Shown: positions 1-6,566, counted from the first letter of the stretch. The stretch is 14,933 nucleotides of DNA from Clostridiales bacterium (GCA_015055785.1 SVHQ01000023.1:1-14933), one strand, 5' to 3'. The notes: generated by a model from the sequence alone, not told the origin. Numbers and translations: made by a program.

Positions 1-264
1 TGCCGTTTCCAAACCAAGAGCTTTCTTGATAAGAACGGGAGCGGGGGGCGTCTTCAAAATGAACGTGAAGGAACGATCTTGATAAATCGTTACAACAACG
101 GGGATAATGAGACCGGGTTTGTCTGCTGTCTTAGCATTGAATTCCTTCGTAAAGCCAGGCAAGTTAATACCGAAGGGACCAAGCGTGGAACCTACGGGAG
201 GAGCCGGAGTTGCTTTACCAGCGGGAAGTTGCAATTTTACGACTGCTGTAATCTTCTTAGCCAT
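1..264 (-). CDS. rplK: 50S ribosomal protein L11, 5' part (runs off the window)
   Basis: The 88 visible codons encode the N-terminal domain of L11, which binds 23S rRNA at the GTPase-associated centre and is needed for factor-dependent steps of translation. The start [18 protein letters not shown], the APPVG segment near residues 21-25 and the LKTPPAPVL segment near 70-78 are diagnostic. The ATG at 264 is preceded by an AAGGAG site at a normal distance. The gene follows nusG by about 130 bp on the same strand, which is the usual bacterial order, and rplA would be expected beyond the window edge. The C-terminal RNA-binding domain is outside the window. Identification is secure; only completeness is unknown. 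Confidence 0.98.
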   Translation of the reverse strand, partial: MAKKITAVVKLQLPAGKATPAPPVGSTLGPFGINLPGFTKEFNAKTADKPGLIIPVVVTIYQDRSFTFILKTPPAPVLIKKALGLETA

Positions 265-280
265 AAATATATTTCTCCTT

Positions 281-326
281 AGTGGTTTTGACAAGACGCC
301 CTCAAAAATTTGACGTCTCTCCCACT
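281..326 (-). promoter_or_regulatory. structured leader hairpin upstream of rplK
   Basis: The minus-strand RNA just before the rplK ribosome binding site folds into nested pairs: AGTGG/CCACT (322-326 with 281-285), GACG/CGTC (314-317 with 295-298) and TCAAA/TTTGA (309-313 with 302-306). It starts with GTGGGAGAG. From memory, many Firmicutes have a GTGGGAG...CCAC hairpin before rplK, so this is probably a conserved ribosomal-protein leader. Whether L11, L1 or another ligand binds it cannot be read from the sequence. A TTGACA lies upstream at 347-352 on the minus strand, but I see no good -10 box at the right spacing. Confidence 0.5.
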
Positions 327-363
327 TTTTTAACGTGTTTAAAAATTGTCAATGCAATCCTTT

Positions 364-384
364 CAAAACGGCGATATGCTCGCC
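364..384 (-). terminator. weak hairpin plus T-run after nusG
   Basis: After the nusG stop codon the minus-strand RNA has a GGCGA/TCGCC stem (380-384 with 370-374) with a five-base loop, followed by G and TTTTG. The stem is short. It could be a weak or partial terminator that lowers read-through from nusG into rplK. It is a candidate only. Confidence 0.3.
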
Positions 385-394
385 TAAAAAGCGA

Positions 395-955
395 TTATTC
401 TTGCGTTTCGCTTGCTTCGGGCAAAGGTGCATCCACCTTTTTAATCTGGATATATTCCACTTCTACTTCGGTGTTTCTGCCGAACATGCTCGTGGCGATC
501 TTTGCCTTTTGCGCCGTAGCGTTGAGTTCTTTAATCGTCCCAAAGAAGCCCTTCAAAGGACCGTCTTCAATGGATACCGTATCACCAACTGCAAAGATTT
601 CGTTCGAAACAAATTCTTCAAGGCGCATTTTACGAATTTCTTCCTCTTTCATGGGGATAGGACGACCTTGAGGGCCGCAGAAACCCGTTACGCCGCGCGT
701 ACTCGTGACGTAATACCAAATCTGATTGGTGTAAATCATCTTAATGAATACGTAGCAAGGGAGCAATTTTCTCTCCACGATCTTGCGTTTCCCGTTCTTT
801 TCTTCGATGACCTGTTCCATCGGGATTTTTAAATCAACAATATAATCGCCCAGATTGTTATTTTCAATCAACTTTTCCAAGCTGTCTTTTACCATCGCTT
901 CATACCCAGAATAGGTGTGAAGGATATACCACTTGGGCTCTTCGTTCATCGGCAT
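395..955 (-). CDS. nusG: transcription termination/antitermination factor NusG
   Basis: NusG binds the RNA polymerase clamp and affects pausing, Rho-dependent termination and coupling to the ribosome. The 186-residue product has the NGN domain at about residues 7-112, with the hallmark start KWYILHTYSGYE and the core LLPCYVFIKM. A C-terminal KOW domain at about 121-175 contains VGDTVSIEDGPLKGFFGTI. Length is normal for the family. The ATG at 955 is chosen over the internal ATG at 949 because a GGAGGG site sits six bases before it. It follows secE by 14 bp and is surely cotranscribed with it. Confidence 0.98.
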   Translation of the reverse strand: MPMNEEPKWYILHTYSGYEAMVKDSLEKLIENNNLGDYIVDLKIPMEQVIEEKNGKRKIVERKLLPCYVFIKMIYTNQIWYYVTSTRGVTGFCGPQGRPIPMKEEEIRKMRLEEFVSNEIFAVGDTVSIEDGPLKGFFGTIKELNATAQKAKIATSMFGRNTEVEVEYIQIKKVDAPLPEASETQE

Positions 956-969
956 ATACGTCCCTCCGA

Positions 970-1194
970 TTACGAACCCGAGATAAGGTTTAACAGGAAC
1001 GTCAACAACTGATCAACGCCCGTTACGACAATAAGGAAAACAGCAACGATAACGAGAACGACACCCGTCGTTTTCAATACCGTCGTGAAAGAGGGCCAAG
1101 TAACTCTCTTCAATTCAGAAAAAGTTTCCTTGCACTTAGCGCCTACGCGACGAAACCAATTGGGTTTCTTGTTGTTTGCTTTTGCGTTTGCCAT
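970..1194 (-). CDS. secE: preprotein translocase subunit SecE
   Basis: SecE is the small essential subunit that clamps SecY in the SecYEG protein-export channel of the cytoplasmic membrane. The 74-residue product is the short single-span form typical of Gram-positives. A basic N-terminus is followed by the amphipathic signature ELKRVTWPS (residues 27-35) and one hydrophobic span at about 42-70. GAGGT precedes the ATG at 1194. It lies between rpmG (70 bp upstream) and nusG (14 bp downstream), the standard context. No tRNA gene lies in the rpmG-secE gap. Confidence 0.97.
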   Translation of the reverse strand: MANAKANNKKPNWFRRVGAKCKETFSELKRVTWPSFTTVLKTTGVVLVIVAVFLIVVTGVDQLLTFLLNLISGS

Positions 1195-1264
1195 TTGTTA
1201 CCTCATAAACGCCGTTATTTCACCACGCGAAAAGAACGCGGGTAAAACACGCGCACTATTTCAA

Positions 1265-1429
1265 TTATTTAGACTCTTTGTGTTCCGTATGCTTCTTGCA
1301 GAAAGGGCAATACTTGGAAAGTACAAGTCTGTCAGGATCGTTCTTTTTGTTCTTAATGCTGTCGTAATTTCTACGCTTGCATTCGGTGCATTCAAACGTA
1401 ATTTTAGCTCTAGCGGTCTTAACTGCCAT
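1265..1429 (-). CDS. rpmG: 50S ribosomal protein L33 (zinc-ribbon form)
   Basis: The 54-residue protein begins [18 protein letters not shown] and carries two CxxC pairs, C14/C17 and C41/C44, which form the zinc ribbon of C+ type L33 paralogues. L33 is a small protein of the large ribosomal subunit near the E site. The segment [19 protein letters not shown] is typical. A GGAG lies shortly before the ATG at 1429. It is the first gene of the rpmG-secE-nusG unit, directly behind the promoter at 1479-1507. The zinc-binding form suggests that a zinc-independent paralogue may exist elsewhere in the genome, but that is inference. Confidence 0.96.
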   Translation of the reverse strand: MAVKTARAKITFECTECKRRNYDSIKNKKNDPDRLVLSKYCPFCKKHTEHKESK

Positions 1430-1478
1430 AATAAAACTCCATACAAAAAATTACACCCCTCTTTGGGTGCGTGCATAA

Positions 1479-1507
1479 AGTTTACCACACTTTAGAGGGG
1501 TTGTCAA
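1479..1507 (-). promoter_or_regulatory. SigA-type promoter for rpmG-secE-nusG
   Basis: On the minus strand TTGACA (1502-1507) is separated by 17 bp from TAAACT (1479-1484), which has an upstream TG-G extended -10 element. The -35 matches consensus fully and the -10 matches at four of six bases. An 8-bp inverted repeat, ACCCCTCT/AGAGGGGT, has one arm in the spacer (1494-1501) and the other in the early transcript (1455-1462). Confidence 0.75.
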
Positions 1508-1654
1508 TCTTTTTTGAAAGCTTTTTCAAACTTTTTTTATTTTTTATCAAATATTTTTTCAAGAGAGTTTTTCAACACCTTCTCCGTCATATTTACGCCT
1601 ATATTATATATTGTATAGAAAAATATGTCAAATAAATATCGAACTTTATTCACA

Positions 1655-1689
1655 TAAAAATAAAAGCGATGAGCAAAACCCACCGCTTT
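1655..1689 (-). terminator. intrinsic terminator of the two-gene membrane-protein operon
   Basis: On the minus strand an 11-bp stem (1679-1689 with 1663-1673), closed through two G-U pairs, has a five-base loop and is followed by a TTTTATTTTT tract. The wobble pairs are compatible only in the minus-strand RNA, which supports the direction. It lies 48 bp after the stop codon of the 315-residue membrane protein. Confidence 0.8.
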
Positions 1690-1736
1690 CAACGAACCTT
1701 TATTTATTAAAATTAGCAAATTTGCTTTTTATTTTA

Positions 1737-2684
1737 TTACACAAAGAAAATAACCAATAATATCGCACCGCCTATCGCTAATAACAAAGCAATCAAAGCT
1801 TCTTGTATAGCCTTAAATATATTAAAATCTTCTCCCTTTTTTCCGAATAAGTCCAAAAAATAATCCTTTTTATAATCTATAGAAAATACTTTTATTCCCA
1901 AAAATATAAGTAAAGCACTTGCGGCAATTAACGAAAAGAGAGATTTAGGAGCCGTATAAATCCATGCGCCTACGCCAATTAATATTGTAGCCACACGAAC
2001 CCCAAAACCAAGTCGTTTTGCTTGTTTTGCCTTATCTGCAACCTTTTGCGAAACTAAATAATGATAATATCCATATCCGTTATGCATATTTACAATAAAC
2101 TCATAATTCGTTCCGTTATACTCAAAACCAATCACTGCTATTGGCACCAATACAGCTGTTGCATTCCAACTATTTAAACATAATTCAGCATCCGCCGATG
2201 GACTTTTTCTTCTTGCGTATGATTTAATATCATAAGAAAGTTGTCCACTTGTGTATACACAAGAATCGTTATAAATATCCCCATCCAAATCATCTACATG
2301 GGACAGCTTATAAAAGCGTTCATCATTTCTTCCTACAAATTTTACAGGTTTGCAGCTCTCATAAATACTTTTATAAAAATATTCGGAAAACGTATTCTTT
2401 TCTGTATTATGCGTTGTCGTAATTTGGTCGTATGTTTCCGTGGTAACATCCCATGTGTAGGTTACTGTTGCTTGGACGTAATAATCAGGGAAATAATATT
2501 TTTTGAATTTTAGTTTATCGTTGGAAGTTGATAAAAGTTTATTTAAAAAGTTTTGGTCTATTCCCTTGATTTCTCGTAAATGATTTTTGGCAATATTGCA
2601 ACATTCATCTCTGTTATAATTGCCTTTTGCTTCCACTAATTTATCACACCAATCAAATTGCGTATTACAATTTTCCACCGCCAT
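1737..2684 (-). CDS. membrane protein of unknown function with a cysteine-containing N-terminus
   Basis: I do not recognise a named family for the whole 315-residue protein. It has a soluble N-terminal part of about 225 residues without a signal peptide, with cysteines at 6, 13, 28 and 29 near the start. Three hydrophobic spans follow at about 227-243, 248-266 and 292-315, the last ending the protein. The segment LVPIAVIGFEYNGTNYEFIVNMHNG (about 179-203) resembles, from memory, the Y-x-G-x-x-Y-x-F-x-VNG motif before the transmembrane helices of zinc-ribbon membrane proteins in Firmicutes; a canonical CxxC ribbon is absent here. An AGAGGTG site precedes the ATG at 2684. It is the second gene of a two-gene operon, 26 bp after the 151-residue membrane protein. 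It probably sits in the cytoplasmic membrane with its large domain in the cytoplasm. Confidence 0.85.
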   Translation of the reverse strand: MAVENCNTQFDWCDKLVEAKGNYNRDECCNIAKNHLREIKGIDQNFLNKLLSTSNDKLKFKKYYFPDYYVQATVTYTWDVTTETYDQITTTHNTEKNTFSEYFYKSIYESCKPVKFVGRNDERFYKLSHVDDLDGDIYNDSCVYTSGQLSYDIKSYARRKSPSADAELCLNSWNATAVLVPIAVIGFEYNGTNYEFIVNMHNGYGYYHYLVSQKVADKAKQAKRLGFGVRVATILIGVGAWIYTAPKSLFSLIAASALLIFLGIKVFSIDYKKDYFLDLFGKKGEDFNIFKAIQEALIALLLAIGGAILLVIFFV

Positions 2685-2710
2685 GGTTCACCTCTTTTGT
2701 GTAAAATTAT

Positions 2711-3166
2711 TTATGAAACCGTTTTCCCTTCGCTTTCTACATTTTTGCTCTTTTTTTCTTTGACCATTTTAACAATAAATACTACAATATCAATGATTGC
2801 CAATATCATTTTAAAAGCCAAATAAAATACGCCAATAAGCAAACAAAATATCGTAGTAATTACAAGCGAGACTAACGCAGTACGGAACGGATGATTTTGC
2901 ACGGTAACAGCAGAAGAAGAAACACTCACCTCATAATCTCTAGAACCTCTTCTTGCACCATCTCTCATGCTATTAAACATCGTTTTTAAATGGAAACCGA
3001 TAACAGGAATGGAACAAAAAAATCCACCCACCAACCAAAAACCAAATGTTTTTTGCTGGAAAAATACATACAGTCCTCCAAACATCATTATCGCTGCAAA
3101 AATCAACCATACGCATTTCCAAACAAACCCTGCGATGGTCTGAATCCCTTCTCTCTTTTTTGCCAT
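2711..3166 (-). CDS. small multi-span membrane protein of unknown function
   Basis: The 151-residue product has about four hydrophobic spans: roughly 10-34, 40-60, 95-117 and 118-135. A polar stretch at 62-92 separates the pairs, and the C-terminus is highly charged (KMVKEKKSKN). The ATG at 3166 is chosen because GGAGG lies seven bases upstream; a longer reading frame from 3226 would place its first codons inside the promoter and operator. It is the first gene of the operon that is divergent from the XRE regulator and is followed by the 315-residue membrane protein. I cannot name a family. Its operator arrangement matches that of the MACPF gene, so the products may act together, for example as a partner or a protection factor, but that is inference. 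Confidence 0.85.
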   Translation of the reverse strand: MAKKREGIQTIAGFVWKCVWLIFAAIMMFGGLYVFFQQKTFGFWLVGGFFCSIPVIGFHLKTMFNSMRDGARRGSRDYEVSVSSSAVTVQNHPFRTALVSLVITTIFCLLIGVFYLAFKMILAIIDIVVFIVKMVKEKKSKNVESEGKTVS

Positions 3167-3192
3167 AAGAAACCTCCATAATATTATTTTTT

Positions 3193-3207
3193 TAGCAAAA
3201 TATGCTA
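3193..3207. promoter_or_regulatory. operator O1, TAGCA-N5-TGCTA palindrome
   Basis: The 15-bp sequence TAGCAAAATATGCTA is a palindrome of two 5-bp arms. It lies about +4 to +18 of the predicted minus-strand operon transcript, with 11 bp between coordinate 3207 and the -10 box at 3218. The same arms and spacing recur at 3779-3793 before the MACPF gene. Placement downstream of the start site suits a repressor, most simply the XRE protein encoded next door. Confidence 0.7.
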
Positions 3208-3217
3208 ATTTTATTTT

Positions 3218-3246
3218 ATTATACATATTTATTTTGCTATTGTCAA
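3218..3246 (-). promoter_or_regulatory. consensus promoter of the membrane-protein operon
   Basis: On the minus strand a perfect TTGACA (3241-3246) is 17 bp from a perfect TATAAT (3218-3223). The spacer contains an extra TAGCA half-site (TGCTA at 3235-3239 on the plus strand). A promoter this close to consensus would be very active unless repressed, which fits the operator at 3193-3207. Confidence 0.85.
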
Positions 3247-3253
3247 TTATATT

Positions 3254-3282
3254 TTAGCTTTTTTTGCTATTTTTTGTATGAT
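3254..3282 (+). promoter_or_regulatory. probable xre promoter overlapped by operator O2
   Basis: TATGAT at 3277-3282 is one base from consensus, with a weak -35 candidate TTAGCT at 3254-3259 seventeen bases upstream. The imperfect palindrome TAGCT-N5-TGCTA (3255-3269) covers the -35 and spacer, and another half-site TAGCA lies at 3283-3287 just after the -10. This layout would allow the XRE protein to repress its own gene. The weak -35 makes the promoter call less certain than the other two. Confidence 0.5.
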
Positions 3283-3309
3283 TAGCACGAATTGAGGGGG
3301 AATAAAATT

Positions 3310-3648
3310 ATGTATCGAATTCATGAACTAAGGTTAGCTGCGGGATTAACGCAAAGAGAATTGGCTGAAAAAATCGGCGTAAAAAACTATACTGTTGCAA
3401 ATTGGGAACAAAACCGCACAGAGCCCAGTATAAAAGATTTAATTGATTTAGCCAACTATTTCGAATGTAGCGTTGATTATTTAATCGGCAGAGAAAATGA
3501 TTTCGGACAAGTAATTGTTTTTAAAAATGGAGAAAAAGAATATGCCGACCTGCTTTGTTTATATAATAGCTTGTCTGAAGAAAGAAAAAAAATAATACAA
3601 TTACTTTTACATGATTTAAAAGCTCTCACCGATATAGAAACAAAATAA
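3310..3648 (+). CDS. XRE-family helix-turn-helix transcriptional regulator
   Basis: The 112-residue protein has a Cro/CI-type DNA-binding domain at residues 3-60. The segments LRLAAGLTQRELAEKIGV, VANWEQNRTEPS and LANYFECSVDYLIGR are textbook HTH_3 features. The tail of about 45 residues, charged and helical, may serve dimerisation. The ATG at 3310 is chosen because AGGGGG lies nine bases upstream; the TTG at 3292 would overlap that site. It sits between two operons whose promoters carry the same TAGCA-N5-TGCTA palindrome, and its own promoter region has an imperfect copy, so it is the obvious candidate to bind them. There is no peptidase domain of the ImmR/ImmA kind. Repression is inferred from operator position. 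Confidence 0.93.
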   Translation: MYRIHELRLAAGLTQRELAEKIGVKNYTVANWEQNRTEPSIKDLIDLANYFECSVDYLIGRENDFGQVIVFKNGEKEYADLLCLYNSLSEERKKIIQLLLHDLKALTDIETK

Positions 3649-3688
3649 AATTAAGCCTACTAGATAATTTCTGGTAGGCTTAATTTTT
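3649..3688 (+). terminator. intrinsic terminator after xre
   Basis: A 12-bp perfect stem (3649-3660 with 3674-3685) with a 13-base loop ends in ATTTTT. It begins directly at the xre stop codon and isolates xre from the MACPF promoter 50 bp downstream. Confidence 0.85.
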
Positions 3689-3739
3689 AGATAACTACTT
3701 TTCGCATAAATTAAAAATAATAAAAATTGCTAATTATAC

Positions 3740-3768
3740 TTGACAGTAGTAAAAATTACATGTATAAT
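3740..3768 (+). promoter_or_regulatory. consensus promoter of the MACPF lipoprotein gene
   Basis: A perfect TTGACA (3740-3745) is 17 bp from a perfect TATAAT (3763-3768). A half-site TGCTA lies at 3728-3732, eight bases before the -35, and the full operator O3 follows the start site. The predicted start is near 3775, giving a short leader of about 39 nt before the ATG at 3814. Confidence 0.87.
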
Positions 3769-3778
3769 TTAATTATAT

Positions 3779-3793
3779 TAGCAGTTATTGCTA
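3779..3793. promoter_or_regulatory. operator O3, TAGCA-N5-TGCTA palindrome
   Basis: The 15-bp sequence TAGCAGTTATTGCTA has the same arms and spacer length as O1. Coordinate 3779 is 11 bp after the end of the -10 box, the same offset as O1 from its own promoter. This identical geometry at two promoters argues for control by the same protein. It would block initiation or early elongation of the MACPF gene. Confidence 0.7.
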
Positions 3794-3813
3794 TTTTTTA
3801 GGAGGTAATACAT

Positions 3814-5301
3814 ATGAAAAGGAAACCGATTTTAAAAGCACTCGCTTCAGCGTTACTCACAATTTCAACAATTATGAGTGGATGTACTTTCAATCCTGAT
3901 GATTTTAATAAAGTAATGGATAACTATTTTAAGAATTACAAAGCGATGTCGAAAGTGGAAACAGGCAGCTATGAAAAATTTAAGGATATCAACGTTGACT
4001 CATCCTATCTTGGTTATGGATATAATGTTATCGATGACCCCTATATAGATAAAAATTGCATCAATTTAAGCGCGCCTATTATCGATATGAGTAAAATTGA
4101 TAACGTTAATCTGCGTATGATTAAAGAAAATCAAGCATACGTACAAGATTATCAAAGCGCAACTATGGAAGATTTTTATAAAAATTTTGCAACAAATATT
4201 AATGCGTATGGAAAAACAGGTAAAATGTTTGCCGGTGGATTAAAGTTAGACTTTGCCACCAGCACCTCCGAAAAAAAATACTACCAATTTTACAAACACG
4301 TTTATGAAATTCGTTCATTTAATATTTATATCACAAATTCTATTGAATCCATCAAAGAGATATTATCCGAACCTTTCAAAAAAGACCTACAGCAAATGGC
4401 TCCCAATGATTTGTTTAATAAATATGGTACACATATGATAAAAGAAGCTGTCATGGGAGGAAAAATAGAAATCAATTCCACCTATTCTTCCGAAACAGTA
4501 AGCTCCTCTACAAGCGTTGACGCTGCAGTTAATGCGCATATAAAATTCTTAAAAGGTAAATCCTTTAATGTAGAAGCTGGCGTAAAATATGAAAATGCTT
4601 TAACACAGCAACAAATAACAGAAAAAACCGAAATAAAACAATATGGTGGAGCTTTAGTTGATTTACATACCCGTGAATCATTGGCGGAAAATTACGCAAA
4701 ATGGGTGGAATCTTTCGACAATAAATTAGAATATTCCGCTCTCTGCGGTATCGTAGGTGAACATTCCCTTGTCCCGCTTTGGGAATTATTACCCGAAGGC
4801 AACGAAGCAAGAGCCGCAGAATTGGAAAATACTTTCATTGAATTAAGTGAAAATGTCTATGATGAACTGTGTTCCAACTTCCCTTTCTCCGGAGATGTTT
4901 TCTTTGAAGATTACTATACGGGAAATACCATAACCGTAGACAAAAACAATCCTTACATTCATTTTACAAACGAAATACCCAATATCCAGCGATATTACGA
5001 GAAGGGTTATAACAAAATGGAAATTTATTTCAGTTTCTACACCAAAGGTACTTGGACATTATTCGGTGGCAATGTTAATATTCAAGGCTATCTCTGTCCC
5101 AACGAAAATACAAGCAATAACATCTTCTACTTTGATCGAGCCTCTGACACAGATGGAAAAACAATCGAATACACAGTTATCACCGACTTAGTTTGGTTTA
5201 AGGATAGTAAAAAAATATATCTCATCTTCCGCAATGGAAATAAAACCGAGTCAGTTGACATCAACAAAATAACATTTAAGGTAAGAATTTATAAGGAATA
5301 A
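3814..5301 (+). CDS. MACPF/perforin-domain lipoprotein
   Basis: The 495-residue protein starts with a basic n-region and hydrophobic stretch ending in the lipobox MSGC, with C24 as the likely lipidated residue, so it should be anchored on the outer face of the membrane. The MACPF signature YGTHMIKEAVMGG lies at 204-216 (YGTH 204-207, bend glycines 215-216). The flanking segments at about 136-170 and 222-275 correspond to the regions that become membrane hairpins in pore-forming members. W297 and the segment LVPLWELLPEGNEAR (319-333) match the end of the domain. The last 140 residues are rich in aromatic and beta-prone segments and may be a binding domain I do not recognise. AGGAGG lies eight bases before the ATG at 3814. 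MACPF proteins include complement, perforin and antibacterial toxins of Bacteroides; some bacterial members have no shown lytic activity. Pore formation here is inference. Confidence 0.92.
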   Translation: MKRKPILKALASALLTISTIMSGCTFNPDDFNKVMDNYFKNYKAMSKVETGSYEKFKDINVDSSYLGYGYNVIDDPYIDKNCINLSAPIIDMSKIDNVNLRMIKENQAYVQDYQSATMEDFYKNFATNINAYGKTGKMFAGGLKLDFATSTSEKKYYQFYKHVYEIRSFNIYITNSIESIKEILSEPFKKDLQQMAPNDLFNKYGTHMIKEAVMGGKIEINSTYSSETVSSSTSVDAAVNAHIKFLKGKSFNVEAGVKYENALTQQQITEKTEIKQYGGALVDLHTRESLAENYAKWVESFDNKLEYSALCGIVGEHSLVPLWELLPEGNEARAAELENTFIELSENVYDELCSNFPFSGDVFFEDYYTGNTITVDKNNPYIHFTNEIPNIQRYYEKGYNKMEIYFSFYTKGTWTLFGGNVNIQGYLCPNENTSNNIFYFDRASDTDGKTIEYTVITDLVWFKDSKKIYLIFRNGNKTESVDINKITFKVRIYKE

Positions 5302-5327
5302 GAATTATACATACGCCCTTAAAGCAA

Positions 5328-5368
5328 TAAACCAGCAAGCGAAAACTTTCGCTTGCTGGTTTAACTTT
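5328..5368 (+). terminator. strong intrinsic terminator after the MACPF gene
   Basis: A 16-bp perfect stem (5328-5343 with 5348-5363) with a four-base loop is followed by ACTTTTT. It lies 27 bp after the MACPF stop. It may also stop transcripts of the convergent aminotransferase gene, whose RNA would leave the stem into a weaker T-rich run. Confidence 0.9.
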
Positions 5369-5381
5369 TTATATCCTTTAT

Positions 5382-6566
5382 TTACTTATATTCTTCTGCT
5401 AATTTTTTAAATAACGGCAAAGCGCGCTCGATTTGCTCTGTCTGTACACAGTAAGCCACGCGCACCCAGCCTTGCGCACCAAAATCTGCTCCGTTGACAA
5501 ATAACAGTTCGTATTTTTTCGCTCTCTCACAGAACGCCGCAACGTCCTCCTCTAAAGCTTTAACAAACAAATAAAACGCTCCGTCGGGATATACACAAGT
5601 ATAACCGTATTCCGTCAAGGCATTATATAACAAATCACGGTTGCGTTTATATACGCTCAAATCCGCGGTCAAGCCGTCGCATTCCGCCGCCACGCGCTGA
5701 AAAAGTGCAGGCGCGCATACAAAACCCAAAGCTCTGCCCGCGCCGCAAACCGCCGCATATACTTCCTTTCTTGCCGTCATGTACGGGCTTACCGCCACGT
5801 ATCCAATACGTTCCCCTGGCATGGATAAGGATTTGGAATAGGAATAGCAAACAATCGTGTCCTTATAATACTTCATGGGACAAGGCACCACTGTTTCTTT
5901 ATCATACACAAGTTCTCTATACGGCTCGTCGGAAATGAGATAGACGGGTCTGCCGTATTCCGCCGATTTTTCTTCCAAAATCGCCGCCAATTTTTGCATG
6001 GTTTCCACGCCGTATACCGCTCCCGAGGGATTGTTAGGAGAATTGATAAGCAAACCCCTCACGCGCGGATTTATCGCCTTTTTCAAAGCCTCGAAATCAG
6101 GCTGCATTTTTTCGTCGGAAGGCAGCACGACAAGCTTACAGCCCGCGCTCTTCACAAACACACCGTATTCAGGAAAATACGGCGCGAAAACGATAAACTC
6201 ATCGCCAGCATTCGCCAAGGCGTTAAAGGTGATTGTCAAGGACGCCGCCGCACCGCAGGTCATATACAAATCGTCGCCCGTCAAAGGTACGTCGAAGCGC
6301 CGTTGATAGTTCGCCGCGATTTTATCACGCACACCCTTATCCCCTTGCGCTGACGTGTAACCGTGCAGTGCCACCGACGGCATTTCCTGCACTATACGCA
6401 CAATCGCTTCATTCACTTCCTTAGGTGCAGGAACGGACGGATTTCCGATGGAAAAATCGAACACTTTCTCCGCACCAATCTCCGCCGAACGCTTTTTGGC
6501 ATATTCAAAAATTTCTCTTATCGTCGAGCGTTTGCTGCCCAAACGGTACATTTCCTGATTATACAT
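5382..6566 (-). CDS. PLP-dependent class I/II aminotransferase
   Basis: Transfers amino groups between an amino acid and a 2-oxo acid through pyridoxal phosphate. In the 394-residue protein the Schiff-base lysine is K245 in YSYSKSLS. The phosphate-binding arginine is R253 in PGERIGY. D213 and Y216 lie in ISDEPYRE, and the coenzyme and substrate asparagine lies in INSPNNPSG (about 174-182). The N-terminal GNPSVPAP motif is typical of aspartate-type fold I enzymes. The substrate cannot be decided; it resembles clostridial enzymes annotated as aspartate or aromatic aminotransferases. The ATG at 6566 has AGAGG eight bases upstream; the TTG at 6572 is too close to that site. It lies 65 bp after the DUF975 gene and is probably cotranscribed. 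Confidence 0.93.
   Translation of the reverse strand: MYNQEMYRLGSKRSTIREIFEYAKKRSAEIGAEKVFDFSIGNPSVPAPKEVNEAIVRIVQEMPSVALHGYTSAQGDKGVRDKIAANYQRRFDVPLTGDDLYMTCGAAASLTITFNALANAGDEFIVFAPYFPEYGVFVKSAGCKLVVLPSDEKMQPDFEALKKAINPRVRGLLINSPNNPSGAVYGVETMQKLAAILEEKSAEYGRPVYLISDEPYRELVYDKETVVPCPMKYYKDTIVCYSYSKSLSMPGERIGYVAVSPYMTARKEVYAAVCGAGRALGFVCAPALFQRVAAECDGLTADLSVYKRNRDLLYNALTEYGYTCVYPDGAFYLFVKALEEDVAAFCERAKKYELLFVNGADFGAQGWVRVAYCVQTEQIERALPLFKKLAEEYK

Larger units (their letters stand above)
1430..1736. other. intergenic region between rpmG and the accessory cassette
   Basis: This AT-rich stretch holds the rpmG promoter on its left and the terminator of the minus-strand cassette operon on its right. 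Between them (about 1508-1654) are A/T runs and short T-rich inverted repeats such as TTTGAAA/TTTCAAA at about 1514-1532, but no supported gene. It marks the boundary between the housekeeping cluster and the cassette. Confidence 0.6.

Noticed and set aside
1537..1719. A 60-codon minus-strand open frame after the 315-residue membrane protein
   Set aside because: It starts at TTG without a ribosome binding site, is built from AT-rich low-complexity codons and runs through the terminator hairpin at 1655-1689.
1714..1727. A further copy of the TAGCA-type operator after the membrane-protein operon
   Set aside because: AGCAAATTTGCT is a palindrome, but its arm spacing differs from TAGCA-N5-TGCTA, it is not at a promoter, and such sequences are expected by chance in AT-rich DNA.
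3167..3226. A longer N-terminus for the small membrane protein starting at 3226
   Set aside because: Its first codons would overlap the -10 box and operator O1 upstream of or at the transcription start, while the ATG at 3166 has a strong GGAGG site.
3292..3309. A TTG start for the XRE regulator at 3292, six codons upstream
   Set aside because: The AGGGGG ribosome binding site would lie within those codons; the ATG at 3310 has correct spacing and gives the usual family N-terminus.
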